Numbered from the stretch's first letter, positions 27,036-35,796 are shown. The stretch is DNA of 64,000 nt from Enterococcus rivorum (GCF_001742285.1 NZ_MIEK01000023.1:111591-175590); one strand, 5' to 3'. A program made the numbers and translations. Notes: generated by a model from the sequence alone, not told the origin.

Positions 27036-27596
27036 TTATTTTTTTTGTAATAGTTGATGACTAGAAGAAACTTTAGAAATGTACTGTTTCATGAGATGCC
27101 ATAAGTACTTACTAAGTTTATAAAATAAAAAACCAAAAATAGCTGTGATTGGAAAAGCTAAGATATTTGGAGCTGCCCAAAACCCTAAATTGAATACGAC
27201 AGGTGGGAAAGAAAATCCTAGGATTGTTCCAATAGTCACAATCAATCCCATCAGAACTACAAAATAGGCGCAAGCGTATAAAGTGATTGAAAGGATTGAA
27301 AGAAAAGGTAGAACAATCATTCCTGACAATCCAGTCTTTGTATAGAAAGAAAATAATTTTAGTAAGTGTTTCATGTTAAAGGATTGATTTGTAGAAAGAT
27401 TATTTCCGGCGAAAGCTTGTGCTAATGCCACCGGATCTCCTAAATTTTTAAGAATTTCGGTAACTGATTGATGATTGGCCAGACTTTCCTCAATATGGCT
27501 ATTAATTTCTTCCAAGATTTCACGTCTTTCAGTAGCAGAAAGATAATTTAAATTTGTTGAGACCGTTGAAAGATATTGTTTTACTTCTAATTCCAT
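27036..27596 (-). CDS. DUF1700/HAAS-domain membrane protein
   Basis: 186 residues. The first 70 form the HAAS-like domain (LSATERREILEEINSHIEES, LGDPVALAQAFAG), followed by three or four membrane helices (for example MIVLPFLSILSITLYACAYF and ILAFPITAIFGFLFYKL). Such proteins are routinely encoded right after a PadR regulator, as here, with a 3-bp gap. They are thought to link membrane or envelope state to the regulator; the mechanism is not established. Confidence 0.85.
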   Translation of the reverse strand: MELEVKQYLSTVSTNLNYLSATERREILEEINSHIEESLANHQSVTEILKNLGDPVALAQAFAGNNLSTNQSFNMKHLLKLFSFYTKTGLSGMIVLPFLSILSITLYACAYFVVLMGLIVTIGTILGFSFPPVVFNLGFWAAPNILAFPITAIFGFLFYKLSKYLWHLMKQYISKVSSSHQLLQKK

Positions 27597-27599
27597 CTT

Positions 27600-27938
27600 T
27601 TATTCCTCCTCGTATTTTTGAATATCTGTAATCGCTAATTTCAAATAAGTCCATTGTGTGGTCATTTCAACTAAGTATTTTATTCCTAATGGAGTGATGC
27701 AATAATATTTTCTGCGGGGTCCATTCTCTGCATCTTCCCAATAGCTTTCTAAAAAGTTTTCTTTAGTTAATCTCCTCAATAAAGGGTAGATGGTGTTTTC
27801 TTTCGCAGCGACTATTTCCCAGTTACTAAGAACAGTAATTAATTCATAGCCATAGTAAGGCCTATTTTTTAATAATGTTAAAATACATAATTCTAAAGAA
27901 CCTCGTTTCAGCTGTGATTTCCAGTCTTCAATATCCAT
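27600..27938 (-). CDS. PadR-family transcriptional regulator
   Basis: 112 residues with the PadR winged helix (LELCILTLLKNRPYYGYELI, ENTIYPLLRRLTKENFLESY, RRKYYCITPLGIKYLVE). The short C-terminal helix gives a PadR-s2 type dimer. GGAGGAG precedes the ATG. Two operator-like repeats lie in its own promoter, so it probably represses itself and the DUF1700 gene. Confidence 0.93.
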   Translation of the reverse strand: MDIEDWKSQLKRGSLELCILTLLKNRPYYGYELITVLSNWEIVAAKENTIYPLLRRLTKENFLESYWEDAENGPRRKYYCITPLGIKYLVEMTTQWTYLKLAITDIQKYEEE

Positions 27939-27953
27939 TTTTCTCCTCCTTTA

Positions 27954-27970
27954 TTGTGTACAACACAGTA
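27954..27970. promoter_or_regulatory. PadR operator 1
   Basis: TTGTGTACAACACAGTA, with TGTGT/ACACA dyad symmetry. It is in the leader of the padR gene, 31 bp from the second copy. Confidence 0.6.
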
Positions 27971-27984
27971 GTGAGATTTGACTA

Positions 27985-28001
27985 TAGTGTAATACACAGT
28001 A
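27985..28001. promoter_or_regulatory. PadR operator 2
   Basis: TAGTGTAATACACAGTA, 13 of 17 positions identical to operator 1 and with GTGTA/TACAC symmetry. It covers the predicted -10 of the padR promoter. Confidence 0.6.
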
Positions 28002-28014
28002 AGAGGGTTGTCAA
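27986..28014 (-). promoter_or_regulatory. Promoter of the padR-DUF1700 pair
   Basis: Minus-strand TTGACA (28014-28009), 17 bp, TACACT (27991-27986). The -10 lies within PadR operator 2. Confidence 0.6.
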
Positions 28015-28207
28015 TAATAACTTGTAAGGTAGCGGGACAATTATGGTAAAATAAGTTTATAGAGATGCCAAGGGAAGAAGTCAGAGTGGGGGTTGATTTT
28101 AAGGATTTATTGTTTCCATGAATGAATATAAGAGTATTTATTCAATGGATAAAGTGCAACAAATTGTTAAGTAGTACAAAAATGAAAATAATAAAGGGGG
28201 AGCAACT

Positions 28208-28708
28208 ATGAGTAAGCTTTATATTAAACAAAAGGTCTTCAGTCTAGGCGGAAAATTTACAGTCAAGGATGAGTTACAGAAAGATAAATATTTTATAGAG
28301 GGTAGTTTCATGGCAATCCCAAAAGTATTTACTATCAAGGATGTTGAAGGGAAAGCCATTGGAAAAATCACTAAAAAGATATTTAGTTTTTTACCGAAGT
28401 TCTTTGTAGAAGTAGATGGAAAAGAAGTTCTAACCATTAGTAAAAGTTTTACTTTTTTCAAAGCTCGCTACCAGATTGATATGGCAGGGCTAGAGGTTCG
28501 TGGAGACTGGTGGGATAAAAAATTTGAAGTCACAAGGAAAGGTAAAGTCGTTGCCGCAGTAAATGAAAAGTGGTTTACTTGGGGAGATACTTTTGAAGTC
28601 GATATTCATGAAGCGGAATTAGAACATATAATTATTGCTTTGGTAATAGCAATTGATTTTGTAAAACAAGAAGAAGTAGCAGCCGCAAGCTCGGGTGCCT
28701 CTTCCTAA
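28208..28708 (+). CDS. LURP-one-related (YxjI-type) protein
   Basis: 166 residues of the LOR/tubby-like C-terminal fold (DUF567, YxjI type). Features: YIKQKVFSLGGKFTVKDELQ at the start, repeated F/Y-rich beta hairpins, GDWWDKKFEVTRKGKVVAAV in the middle and a hydrophobic terminal helix (LEHIIIALVIAIDF). The family is widespread but its bacterial role is unknown; phospholipid or membrane binding has been suggested from the fold. GGGGGAG lies 7 bp before the ATG. Single gene, followed by a terminator. Confidence 0.85.
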   Translation: MSKLYIKQKVFSLGGKFTVKDELQKDKYFIEGSFMAIPKVFTIKDVEGKAIGKITKKIFSFLPKFFVEVDGKEVLTISKSFTFFKARYQIDMAGLEVRGDWWDKKFEVTRKGKVVAAVNEKWFTWGDTFEVDIHEAELEHIIIALVIAIDFVKQEEVAAASSGASS

Positions 28709-28757
28709 AAATGACAAAGCTTCAAGAACGATTCATCCAACTTCATAAAAAAGCTAG

Positions 28758-28808
28758 AACATTTGATAATTATCCATTTAAATTCGGAAAGGGATCAAAT
28801 GTTTTTTT
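28758..28808 (+). terminator. Terminator after the LOR-family gene
   Basis: AACATTTGAT and ATCAAATGTT form a 10-bp stem with a 30-nt loop, followed by TTTTTT. Confidence 0.7.
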
Positions 28809-28877
28809 GCTATGAAAATTTAAATAGAACAAAAAATGCTGCAATAAAGCATATTTTTTTAGAGAGGTGGTTTATTT

Positions 28878-29738
28878 ATGAAAAATGAAAATCGAATGAT
28901 GGATTTATTTATTGAATTTGTAAATAAAAATCAAGATATTCGTCTGTTTTCGATGAATGGCTCCAGAGTAAACACAAAAATACCAAATGACTCTTTTAAA
29001 GATTATGATGTTGTTTTCTTTACCGATGATATACAAAAATATCAAAAAAATACTAGTTTTTTAAGAGAATTTGGAGAGATTATACTTTTAACAGAACCGG
29101 AAAATGGATTATTTCCTGCTTCTTTTTTACCAGAGGAAGGGTATATCTACTTGGTTCAATACATGGATGGTAATCGGATTGATTTTCAATTTAGATGTTT
29201 AGATCAATTGGAAACTTATATCAAGGAAGACTCGTTGACAAAGATTATTCTTGATAAGGACCAACGAGTGAAAAAGCAACCCGTGCTAGATGATTCAACG
29301 CATTGGATAAAGAAACCGACACAAACCATTTTTCAAGCAAGCATAGCTGAATTTTGGTGGCAAAATTTAAACGTACTAAAGGCTTTGGCTCGAGAAGAAT
29401 TAACGTTGGCATTTTCGTATCTAACGAGTTGCCGAGAAGAGTTAATTCGATTACTTACTTGGAAAACGGCCTTATTCTATGGTTTTAATCGCAGTTATGG
29501 GAAGCAACACCACCAGATAATTGCCTTATTAAATCAAGAAGAAAAACAGCTTTTAATGAGCACGTACAGTGGCTTGTCTGTCACCGAAATGATATCAAGC
29601 TTAAAACAGATGAATCAACTAGTAGAAAAAGTAGTTCCTGAACTTGGAAATAAATTGAACTACTCCTATCATGATTACAGTGAAGTACCTTATCTTTACT
29701 TGAAAGAAAAGGGAAAAACAGAATTATTGCAGGGCTGA
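28878..29738 (+). CDS. Aminoglycoside 6-adenylyltransferase-like protein, ANT(6) family
   Basis: 286 residues, the normal ANT(6)/AadK length. The nucleotidyltransferase active site reads FSMNGSRVNTKIPNDSFKDYDVVFFTDD, in which GSR and the two Asp of DYDVV are the catalytic motif (it is quoted here only in parts: MNGSR, DYDVVF). Further family marks are RIDFQFR (third Asp), EFWWQNLNVLKALAREEL and NRSYGKQHH. ANT(6) enzymes adenylylate streptomycin; chromosomal members may have weak or other activity. It stands alone, with no integron, transposon or other resistance gene beside it, and its base composition resembles its neighbours, so it looks intrinsic. GAGAGGTGG precedes the ATG. Confidence 0.88.
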   Translation: MKNENRMMDLFIEFVNKNQDIRLFSMNGSRVNTKIPNDSFKDYDVVFFTDDIQKYQKNTSFLREFGEIILLTEPENGLFPASFLPEEGYIYLVQYMDGNRIDFQFRCLDQLETYIKEDSLTKIILDKDQRVKKQPVLDDSTHWIKKPTQTIFQASIAEFWWQNLNVLKALAREELTLAFSYLTSCREELIRLLTWKTALFYGFNRSYGKQHHQIIALLNQEEKQLLMSTYSGLSVTEMISSLKQMNQLVEKVVPELGNKLNYSYHDYSEVPYLYLKEKGKTELLQG

Positions 29739-29815
29739 AAAGAATCATTTTTGATGAAGTTTTTTTTAAAAGTGTCTTTTTGAAAACCGAACAATTTAAA
29801 TGTGGTCTACAGGGG

Positions 29816-29846
29816 TTGCATTATATCTAACTTCATAGTCTATACT
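29816..29846 (+). promoter_or_regulatory. MerR-type promoter (19-bp spacer)
   Basis: TTGCAT (29816-29821), exactly 19 bp, TATACT (29841-29846). The overlong 19-bp spacer is the hallmark of promoters activated by MerR-family proteins through DNA untwisting. It lies just upstream of the SDR pseudogene, and a MerR C-terminal remnant lies downstream. Confidence 0.5.
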
Positions 29847-29883
29847 GAATTCGTACCTAAAAAAGAGGAAGAGGGAAAGAAGG

Positions 29884-30237
29884 ATGAATAAAACAGTATG
29901 GTTAGTGATAGGTAGCTCAAAAGGAATTGGCGCAAATCTGGTCAAGTCTTTACTTGAGAACGGACATTATGTGATTATGACAAGTAGAAATAAATAAAGA
30001 ATAATCAAACAGTTTTGAAATGAAAGTAATCAATTTTTGCCAGTTCATTTATCATTAACAATCGAACAAGAAATTCAAAAAGTGATTTCAATGGGGATTG
30101 ATAAATTCCAGAAAATAGACGTTTTGGTTAACAATGCAGGGTATATGAGGGCAGGGGCACTTGAAGAAGTAACGGATCAAGAGTCTAGAGAATGCTTTGA
30201 TATTAACGTTCTTGGTACGTTTAGTTATCTCTATTAG
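29884..30237 (+). pseudogene. Decayed short-chain dehydrogenase/reductase
   Basis: The start is intact (AAGAAGG before ATG 29884) and encodes an SDR N-terminus with the cofactor loop GSSKGIG, but the frame is cut by TAA at 29995 and TGA at 30016. The same frame then continues with an SDR middle (PVHLSLTIEQEIQ.., KIDVLVNNAGYMRAGALEEV, FDINVLGTF) and stops at TAG 30235. The catalytic Ser and YxxxK region and the whole C-terminal half are missing. Two nonsense codons plus a 3' deletion make it a pseudogene. Downstream of a MerR-type promoter. Confidence 0.85.
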
Positions 30238-30239
30238 GT

Positions 30240-30401
30240 GAAAATACCGTTGAGACAAGAAAAGAATTGTTAACAGAAGAAAGAGATACCATTCAAATGA
30301 CCTTGTCAGCCTTAGAAAAAAATTTAGAAGTTATTAATCAAAAAATAGATAATTATTACCGATTTGTCTTACCTAAGACGGATGAGACAATAAAAAAATG
30401 A
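30240..30401 (+). pseudogene. C-terminal remnant of a MerR-family regulator
   Basis: Immediately after the SDR stop, in another frame, an open stretch encodes ENTVETRKELLTEERDTIQ.. and LEVINQKIDNYYRF before TGA 30399. This is the long dimerisation helix and tail typical of MerR regulators (R.ELL..ER..I......L...L..I..KID.Y). No start or DNA-binding domain remains. A deletion apparently fused the SDR gene 5' part with the regulator 3' part. Confidence 0.65.
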
Positions 30402-30522
30402 CTGAGGATACTGACTAGAAAATATTGCTGCAGATCAATTAGAACTCTGTGCCACGGTTGTCTAGATATCAAAAGCTATAATGATTAAGAAATATATAGG
30501 TAGCAAAGGGACAACGATAATA

Positions 30523-30580
30523 AAATGGAAGAGGATGGAACAAAACTGATTTTTAGTTTTGTCCCATCCTCTTCCATTTT
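30523..30580. repeat. Hairpin repeat, copy 2 (bidirectional terminator)
   Basis: AAAATGGAAGAGGATGG.. pairs with CCATCCTCTTCCATTTT over about 25 bp around loop GATTTTT. Its core is the reverse complement of the hairpin at 26847-26887 (39 of 41). It terminates the minus-strand lipoprotein gene. Confidence 0.8.
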
Positions 30581-30586
30581 TTATCA

Positions 30587-31810
30587 CTATTTCACTAACG
30601 CTTTATCTAGAGCTTCATTTATTTTTTTCATTTGTTCAGCGTTTAAAACTGGTTCAAAGTTTTTGCGAATTTGTTCTGCTTTAGCTGCATCTAAGTTTCC
30701 AGCATTGTTATTAATCTCTTCGATGATTGTATCTAGTTGCTCCTCTATAAGTGCTTGAACTTCCTCATCATTACTGTAATCTAGTTCACTGGTTTCCTTA
30801 GTATCATTTACGTCAGAAGTAGTTGCACCAGAAATTTCATTCATAATCTTTGTTAATTCGTTTTGGGTAATAATATCTTTTTTATCAGGTAATTTGATTT
30901 GATTCTTGTTCTTTTGAGGGGTCATTGATAGCGCCAAAACGATCGACATATTATTGTTTTTGTTCTCAGGGTTTTTCATGCCGAAAGTAACTTCCAAGTC
31001 TGTTTTTTTCGTTTTTTCGTTAATGCTTACGTTCATTTCCAATTTATCAATATCTTTTTTGAGTGCTTGGGTAGTTTCAGTCAATTGTTTATCCAAGCCC
31101 GCTTTTTTAGCTTTTTTATCCTCTTTTAGATTTTTGTTCATGAAATCTATGATTTTAATAAATTCCTCTTTAGTAAATGTGTGACTTAACGTGTCTTTAT
31201 CCTTTTTGAAAGAATTTTTATCAAAACTTTCAACTAGCTTTTTCAGGTCATCATTGTATTTTTTGTTCTTTATAGTATCAACTGAGAAAGCCTCTTTAAA
31301 AGAATTTTTTTCTGCATCAGATTTTTCAGATGAAAGAGTGCTTCCCGTTTCAGCAATATCAATGTATTTATCCTTAAGCTTTGCTAAATCATTTTTATTA
31401 AGCTCAATCGGTGTGCCAAAGGCTGTTGCCAGGTCTGCCAGGCCTGATACAAAGCTAGTTGACATATAAAACGTATCTTTTTTACCAACTAGCTGTAAAG
31501 GAATTTTTTCACCTAATAAATTAAGATTTACTTCCATTTCTGCTGCTTCAGCCTTCTCATCAAAAGCATAGGTTCCGTTAATCTTCATATCTTTTAGTTG
31601 ATTCGCAACCATTCTTACTGTAGCGTTTCCTTGATCACCATTATAAGTTAAATCTTTAATTTTCATATCAAATTTAGCAGCATTATAATCTGACATATCT
31701 GTTGAATACATCGCTTCAACAAATTCTTTACGTGGGTCAGAGCCACAAGCTACTAGTGAAAATACCAATAAACTTAAAGTGATTCCTAAAACTAACTTCT
31801 TAAATTTCAT
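30587..31810 (-). CDS. Unknown lipoprotein
   Basis: 407 residues. Lipoprotein signal with lipobox LVAC (Cys22). The mature protein is rich in Lys, Asp, Glu and Asn. Alternating beta and helical segments (MKIKDLTYNGDQGNATVRMV; INGTYAFDEKAEAAEMEVNL; FIKIIDFMNKNLKEDKKAKK) recall lipoproteins of Gram-positives with LolA/LppX-like or DUF-type sheets, but I cannot assign it. The C-terminal 60 residues are acidic and helical. It is a single gene on the minus strand, attached to the outer face of the membrane. Confidence 0.75.
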   Translation of the reverse strand: MKFKKLVLGITLSLLVFSLVACGSDPRKEFVEAMYSTDMSDYNAAKFDMKIKDLTYNGDQGNATVRMVANQLKDMKINGTYAFDEKAEAAEMEVNLNLLGEKIPLQLVGKKDTFYMSTSFVSGLADLATAFGTPIELNKNDLAKLKDKYIDIAETGSTLSSEKSDAEKNSFKEAFSVDTIKNKKYNDDLKKLVESFDKNSFKKDKDTLSHTFTKEEFIKIIDFMNKNLKEDKKAKKAGLDKQLTETTQALKKDIDKLEMNVSINEKTKKTDLEVTFGMKNPENKNNNMSIVLALSMTPQKNKNQIKLPDKKDIITQNELTKIMNEISGATTSDVNDTKETSELDYSNDEEVQALIEEQLDTIIEEINNNAGNLDAAKAEQIRKNFEPVLNAEQMKKINEALDKALVK

Positions 31811-31996
31811 TTTCTTCTCTCCTCCTAAATGTTACTAATCTATTTTACCCGTTATTTAAAATGAAATGCAATCAATTTTTAGAAAAAAATAGTAAAATTT
31901 TGATGATTTTAATATTCCAAAGAAGAATAATCATAAATTCTCAATTTTTTCCCGTTTATATTGATAAATTGAGAAAAGAAACCCCTTACTTTAGGT

Positions 31997-32002
31997 TATA
32001 AT
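31997..32002 (+). promoter_or_regulatory. -10 element upstream of nox
   Basis: TATAAT 33 bp before the nox start codon. A TTGATA at 31961 and TTGAGA at 31969 are too far upstream for a standard spacer, so the -35 is unclear. No Rex-type palindrome was seen. Confidence 0.4.
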
Positions 32003-32034
32003 GATAGTTAAATAAATCACAAAGGAGCGTTAAC

Positions 32035-33366
32035 ATGAGTAAAACAGTTATTGTAGGAACTAATCATGCGGGAATTGCAGCAGCAAATACGTTATTGGAT
32101 ACTTATCCAAACCAAGAAGTGGTAATGATTGATCGGAATACAAATTTAAGTTATTTAGGTTGTGGAACAGCGTTATGGATTGGGCGCCAAATTGATTCAT
32201 ACGAGAATCTCTTCTATACGAATAAGGAAGCCTTTGAAGCAAAAGGGGCAAAAATTTATATGGAAACAAGTGTTGTTCGTATAGACTTTAATGCAAAAGT
32301 TATTTATTGTAAGAAAAATAACGGAGAAGAATTTACTGAAAACTATGATAAATTAATTTTGGCGACAGGTTCAGCGCCAATTGCTCCAAATATTCCTGGA
32401 AAAGATTTGAAAAATGTTGAATTCTTGAAACTTTTCCAAGATGGACAATCTGTTGATGCTTCAATGGCACAAGAGGATGTTCAAAATGTTGCCGTTATTG
32501 GTGCGGGTTACATTGGTGTAGAAATTGCAGAAGCAGCTAAACGTCGTGGTAAAAATGTCCTATTGTTTGATGCGGCAGAAAATTCATTGCCAAATTACTA
32601 TGATAAATGGTTCACAGATGATATGGACAGAGTTCTTTCTGATAATGGGGTGGAATTACATTATGGTGAAACTGCTACCGCCTATAAAGGAACAGACAAA
32701 GTTGAAGCCTTAGTAACAAATAAAGGCGAGTATCCAGTTGATTTAGTCTTAAACGCAATTGGCTTCAGACCTAATAATGAGTTAGGGAAAGACCATCTAA
32801 AATTGTTTGGAAATGGTGCGTATCTAGTTGATAGTCATCAACAAACAAGTGATCCTGACGTTTATGCGATTGGTGATTGTGCAACGATTTATTCAAATGC
32901 ATTACAAGCAACAACCTATATTGCTTTAGCAACGAATGCTGTTCGTTCAGGAATTGTCGCAGCACATAACGTAGGGGGAACGCCACTAGAATCAATTGGT
33001 GTTCAAGGCTCTAATGGTATTTCTATTTTTGGTTATCATATGGTTTCAACTGGACTAACAGTTAAAGAAGCTACGAAAGCTGGTTTAAAAGTAAAACATA
33101 CAGAATTTGAAGATTTACAAAGACCTGGCTTTATGAAAGAAAATAACAATGTTAAAATCAGAATCGTTTATGAAGAAGGTTCTCGTCGGGTAGTGGGTGC
33201 GCAAATGGCATCCTATGAAGACATTTCGATGGGGATTCACATGTTTTCATTAGCGATTGGAGAAAAAGTAACGATTGATAAACTAAAATTATTGGATATT
33301 TTCTTCTTGCCACACTTTAACCAACCATATAACTATATTACAATGGCTGCTTTAAGTGCAGAATAA
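32035..33366 (+). CDS. nox: NADH oxidase, water-forming (CoA-disulfide reductase family)
   Basis: 443 residues. FAD motif VIVGTNHAGIAAANTLL at the N-terminus, redox-active Cys43 in YLGCGTALWIG, NADH motif VAVIGAGYIGVEIAEA and the FAD-contact region DVYAIGDCATIY. The C-terminal dimer domain ends FFLPHFNQPYNYITMAAL. This pattern matches the streptococcal/lactococcal H2O-forming NADH oxidase, which uses the Cys43 sulfenic acid to reduce O2 to water and regenerates NAD+. NADH peroxidase is the close alternative. AAAGGAG lies 7 bp before the ATG. Single-gene unit. Confidence 0.93.
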   Translation: MSKTVIVGTNHAGIAAANTLLDTYPNQEVVMIDRNTNLSYLGCGTALWIGRQIDSYENLFYTNKEAFEAKGAKIYMETSVVRIDFNAKVIYCKKNNGEEFTENYDKLILATGSAPIAPNIPGKDLKNVEFLKLFQDGQSVDASMAQEDVQNVAVIGAGYIGVEIAEAAKRRGKNVLLFDAAENSLPNYYDKWFTDDMDRVLSDNGVELHYGETATAYKGTDKVEALVTNKGEYPVDLVLNAIGFRPNNELGKDHLKLFGNGAYLVDSHQQTSDPDVYAIGDCATIYSNALQATTYIALATNAVRSGIVAAHNVGGTPLESIGVQGSNGISIFGYHMVSTGLTVKEATKAGLKVKHTEFEDLQRPGFMKENNNVKIRIVYEEGSRRVVGAQMASYEDISMGIHMFSLAIGEKVTIDKLKLLDIFFLPHFNQPYNYITMAALSAE

Positions 33367-33374
33367 ATTTTAAT

Positions 33375-33422
33375 ATAATTTAGAGGTTTCTTCTATACTT
33401 ATTAGGAGAAATCTCTCTTTCT
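33375..33422 (+). terminator. Terminator after nox
   Basis: TAGAGGTTTCTTC and AGGAGAAATCTCT pair with small bulges, followed by CTTTCTT. The remaining 200 bp up to mltG hold no gene. Confidence 0.5.
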
Positions 33423-33628
33423 TATTTTTGCTCTGTAAAATAATTATAAACAGGATGTTGTTTCGAATGACACTAAAAGAGCTGATTCAGGCCAAAATAG
33501 AGCATGAAATGTAAAAGAATCCTTTAAGTTATCTTCTTTTTTCTAAAAAAGTTTAAATTTGAAAAGCTTTCATGTATAATGGTTAAAGTTATATATATGA
33601 TACTTGAAGAAAGTAAGGAGGATTTGTT

Positions 33629-35080
33629 TTGGCAGACGAAAACCAAAATAATCAAGATCACTCTTCATCTTCTTTTAAAGAACAAGTATTGCGTTCTTTA
33701 CGTGGAGAAGATATAGGTGAGGGTCATTCAGCTTCCTCAGAAAATAGAAATCAGAATTTATCCCATGATTTAGAGGCAGAGAATACTAAAGAACAGAGTG
33801 GGTTATCAGACACTCCTGATAATGAGCAATTATATACGAAAAAAACAGTAACGCCCAATTCCTATGCCGAATCAGAAAGTGTAGGTTCACGTAGAGTAAC
33901 TGATAGTTCTACTGCAAAGAAACAGACTGTTCCTTCTGTAACTGAGGAACCGGCTAAAGATGATGCAAGTAAACGAAAGCAAAAAAGAAAACGTGAAGAT
34001 CGAATGGTTAGCAGAATTGTTATCTTAGTTATTTCAGTGTTAGTTTTAGTTATGCTTATCTTTGGTTTTACTTTTTACAGATACGTGAATGCAGGTTTAA
34101 AACCTTTGGATGTAAAAGAGAAAGGCTATATTCAAGTTCACATTCCAGAAGGCTCTTCTAACAAAAAAATTGCGAATATTTTAGAAGAAAGTAAGGTCAT
34201 CAAGAGTGGGATGGTTTTCAATTACTATGCAAAGTTTAATAATCTGACAGATTTTCAAGCTGGCTATTATCAAATCTCCCCAAGTATGACGCTAGATGAA
34301 ATTGGCGCAACATTGAGAGAAGGCGGAACGGCTGAACCAACTCAAATGGCAGATGCTAAATTGACAATCCCAGAAGGCTTTGATATTGAAAAAATCGGGG
34401 ATGCTATCCAAAAAAATACCGAGTTAAAAAAAGAACAGTTTATAGAGTTAATGAAAAATGAAGCTTTCTTTAATACAATGAACCAGAAATACCCTGATTT
34501 ATTAGGAAGTGCAGCAAGTGCTGAAGGAGTCCGCTACCGTTTAGAAGGCTACTTATTCCCAGCTACTTATGACTATTATAAAGGCATTAAACTGGAAGAT
34601 TTTGTGGAACAAATGATTGCAAAGACGAATAATGTGATGCAGCAATACATTCCAATCATTCACGCGAAAGGAATGACGAATCAACAAGTTTTATCATTAG
34701 CTTCTTTAGTTGAAAAAGAAGGAGTTAAAGAAGAAGATCGTAAAAAAATTGCTCAAGTATTCTTTAATCGGATAGCAGAAAATATGCCTCTTCAATCAGA
34801 TATTTCTATCTTATATGCAATAGGCGAGCACAAAGAATTAGTAACGTATAAAGATTTAGAAGTAGATTCACCTTATAATTTATACAAAAATACTGGCTAT
34901 GGTCCAGGACCGTTCTGTAGTCCGAGTGAGCAATCTATCAATGCTGTTTTAAATCCAGAGCCAAATAATTACAAATACTTTGTTGCAGATATCTCAACAG
35001 GAAAAGTTTATTTTGCTGAAACGTATGAAGAGCATAACGAATTGGTAGAGAAATATGTAAATAAAGAAAAATCTGAATAG
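33629..35080 (+). CDS. mltG: Endolytic murein transglycosylase MltG
   Basis: 483 residues from a TTG start with AAGGAGG 7 bp upstream. A long charged cytoplasmic N-terminus (about 125 residues, Ser/Glu/Asn-rich), one membrane helix (VILVISVLVLVMLIFGFTFY), a LysM-like part (GYIQVHIPEGSSNKKIANIL) and the YceG catalytic domain. The catalytic Glu is near residue 362 (LASLVEKEGVKEEDR), and the conserved LQSDISILYA and SPYNLYKNTGYGPGP motifs follow. It cleaves nascent peptidoglycan strands at the membrane. The extended disordered N-terminus is typical of streptococci and enterococci. Followed by greA, a common gene order. Confidence 0.97.
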   Translation: MADENQNNQDHSSSSFKEQVLRSLRGEDIGEGHSASSENRNQNLSHDLEAENTKEQSGLSDTPDNEQLYTKKTVTPNSYAESESVGSRRVTDSSTAKKQTVPSVTEEPAKDDASKRKQKRKREDRMVSRIVILVISVLVLVMLIFGFTFYRYVNAGLKPLDVKEKGYIQVHIPEGSSNKKIANILEESKVIKSGMVFNYYAKFNNLTDFQAGYYQISPSMTLDEIGATLREGGTAEPTQMADAKLTIPEGFDIEKIGDAIQKNTELKKEQFIELMKNEAFFNTMNQKYPDLLGSAASAEGVRYRLEGYLFPATYDYYKGIKLEDFVEQMIAKTNNVMQQYIPIIHAKGMTNQQVLSLASLVEKEGVKEEDRKKIAQVFFNRIAENMPLQSDISILYAIGEHKELVTYKDLEVDSPYNLYKNTGYGPGPFCSPSEQSINAVLNPEPNNYKYFVADISTGKVYFAETYEEHNELVEKYVNKEKSE

Positions 35081-35098
35081 TTTTTTAAGCGATATGTT

Positions 35099-35142
35099 CA
35101 CGAGCCAACCTACTTAAATTAGGCAAGGCTCGTTTCGCTTTT
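35099..35142 (+). terminator. Terminator after mltG
   Basis: CGAGCC-AA-CCTA and TAGG-CAA-GGCTCG form a two-part stem, followed by TTTCGCTTTTC. Confidence 0.6.
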
Positions 35143-35322
35143 CATACTTTTCAGAGTTAAACGCTTTGCCCCAACTGATAAGTATTACATATTTTTATAA
35201 AAAGAAAAAAAATAAGGGAAATTTATTTACAATTCACTTAAAGAGTGGTACTCTTTTCTGGATTGAAAGCGTATTTTGAAAATAAAAAAAATTAATTGTA
35301 GTATTTAAAAGGAGAAATTAAC

Positions 35323-35796
35323 ATGGTAGAAAAAGTATTTCCGATGACCCTCGAAGGTAAAGACAAATTAGAACAAGAACTAGAAGAATTAAAAACAGTG
35401 AAACGTAAAGAAATCGTTGAACGCATAAAAATTGCGAGGAGTTTTGGCGATTTATCAGAAAACTCAGAGTACGAATCTGCGAAGGACGAACAAGCTTTTG
35501 TTGAAGGTAGAATTACAACATTAGAAAATATGATTCGTTTTGCCCAAATTATTGATAATGATGGTGTTGATAAAGATGAGGTTTCAATTGGTAAAACAGT
35601 AACTTTTATAGAATTACCAGATGGTGAAGAAGAAGAGTACACAATTGTCGGGAGTGCAGAAGCTGATCCCTTTTCAGGGAAAATATCTAATGACTCACCA
35701 ATTGCCCAAGCGATTATTGGGAAACAATTAGGAGAAGAAGTAACAATTAATACTCCTGGTGGAGATATGAAAGTTAAGATTACAAAAGTTAGCTAA
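35323..35796 (+). CDS. greA: Transcription elongation factor GreA
   Basis: 157 residues. N-terminal antiparallel coiled coil with the acidic tip [20 protein letters not shown], whose Asp/Glu residues enter the RNA polymerase secondary channel and promote cleavage of backtracked RNA. The C-terminal FKBP-like domain follows ([40 protein letters not shown]). AAAGGAG lies 9 bp before the ATG. A rather weak promoter is possible at 35228-35257 (TTTACA, 18 bp, TACTCT). Confidence 0.98.
   Translation: MVEKVFPMTLEGKDKLEQELEELKTVKRKEIVERIKIARSFGDLSENSEYESAKDEQAFVEGRITTLENMIRFAQIIDNDGVDKDEVSIGKTVTFIELPDGEEEEYTIVGSAEADPFSGKISNDSPIAQAIIGKQLGEEVTINTPGGDMKVKITKVS

Noticed and set aside
33468..33515. 15-codon frame MTLKELIQAKIEHEM between nox and mltG
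   Set aside because: Too short and with only a weak ribosome site; no conserved peptide recognised.
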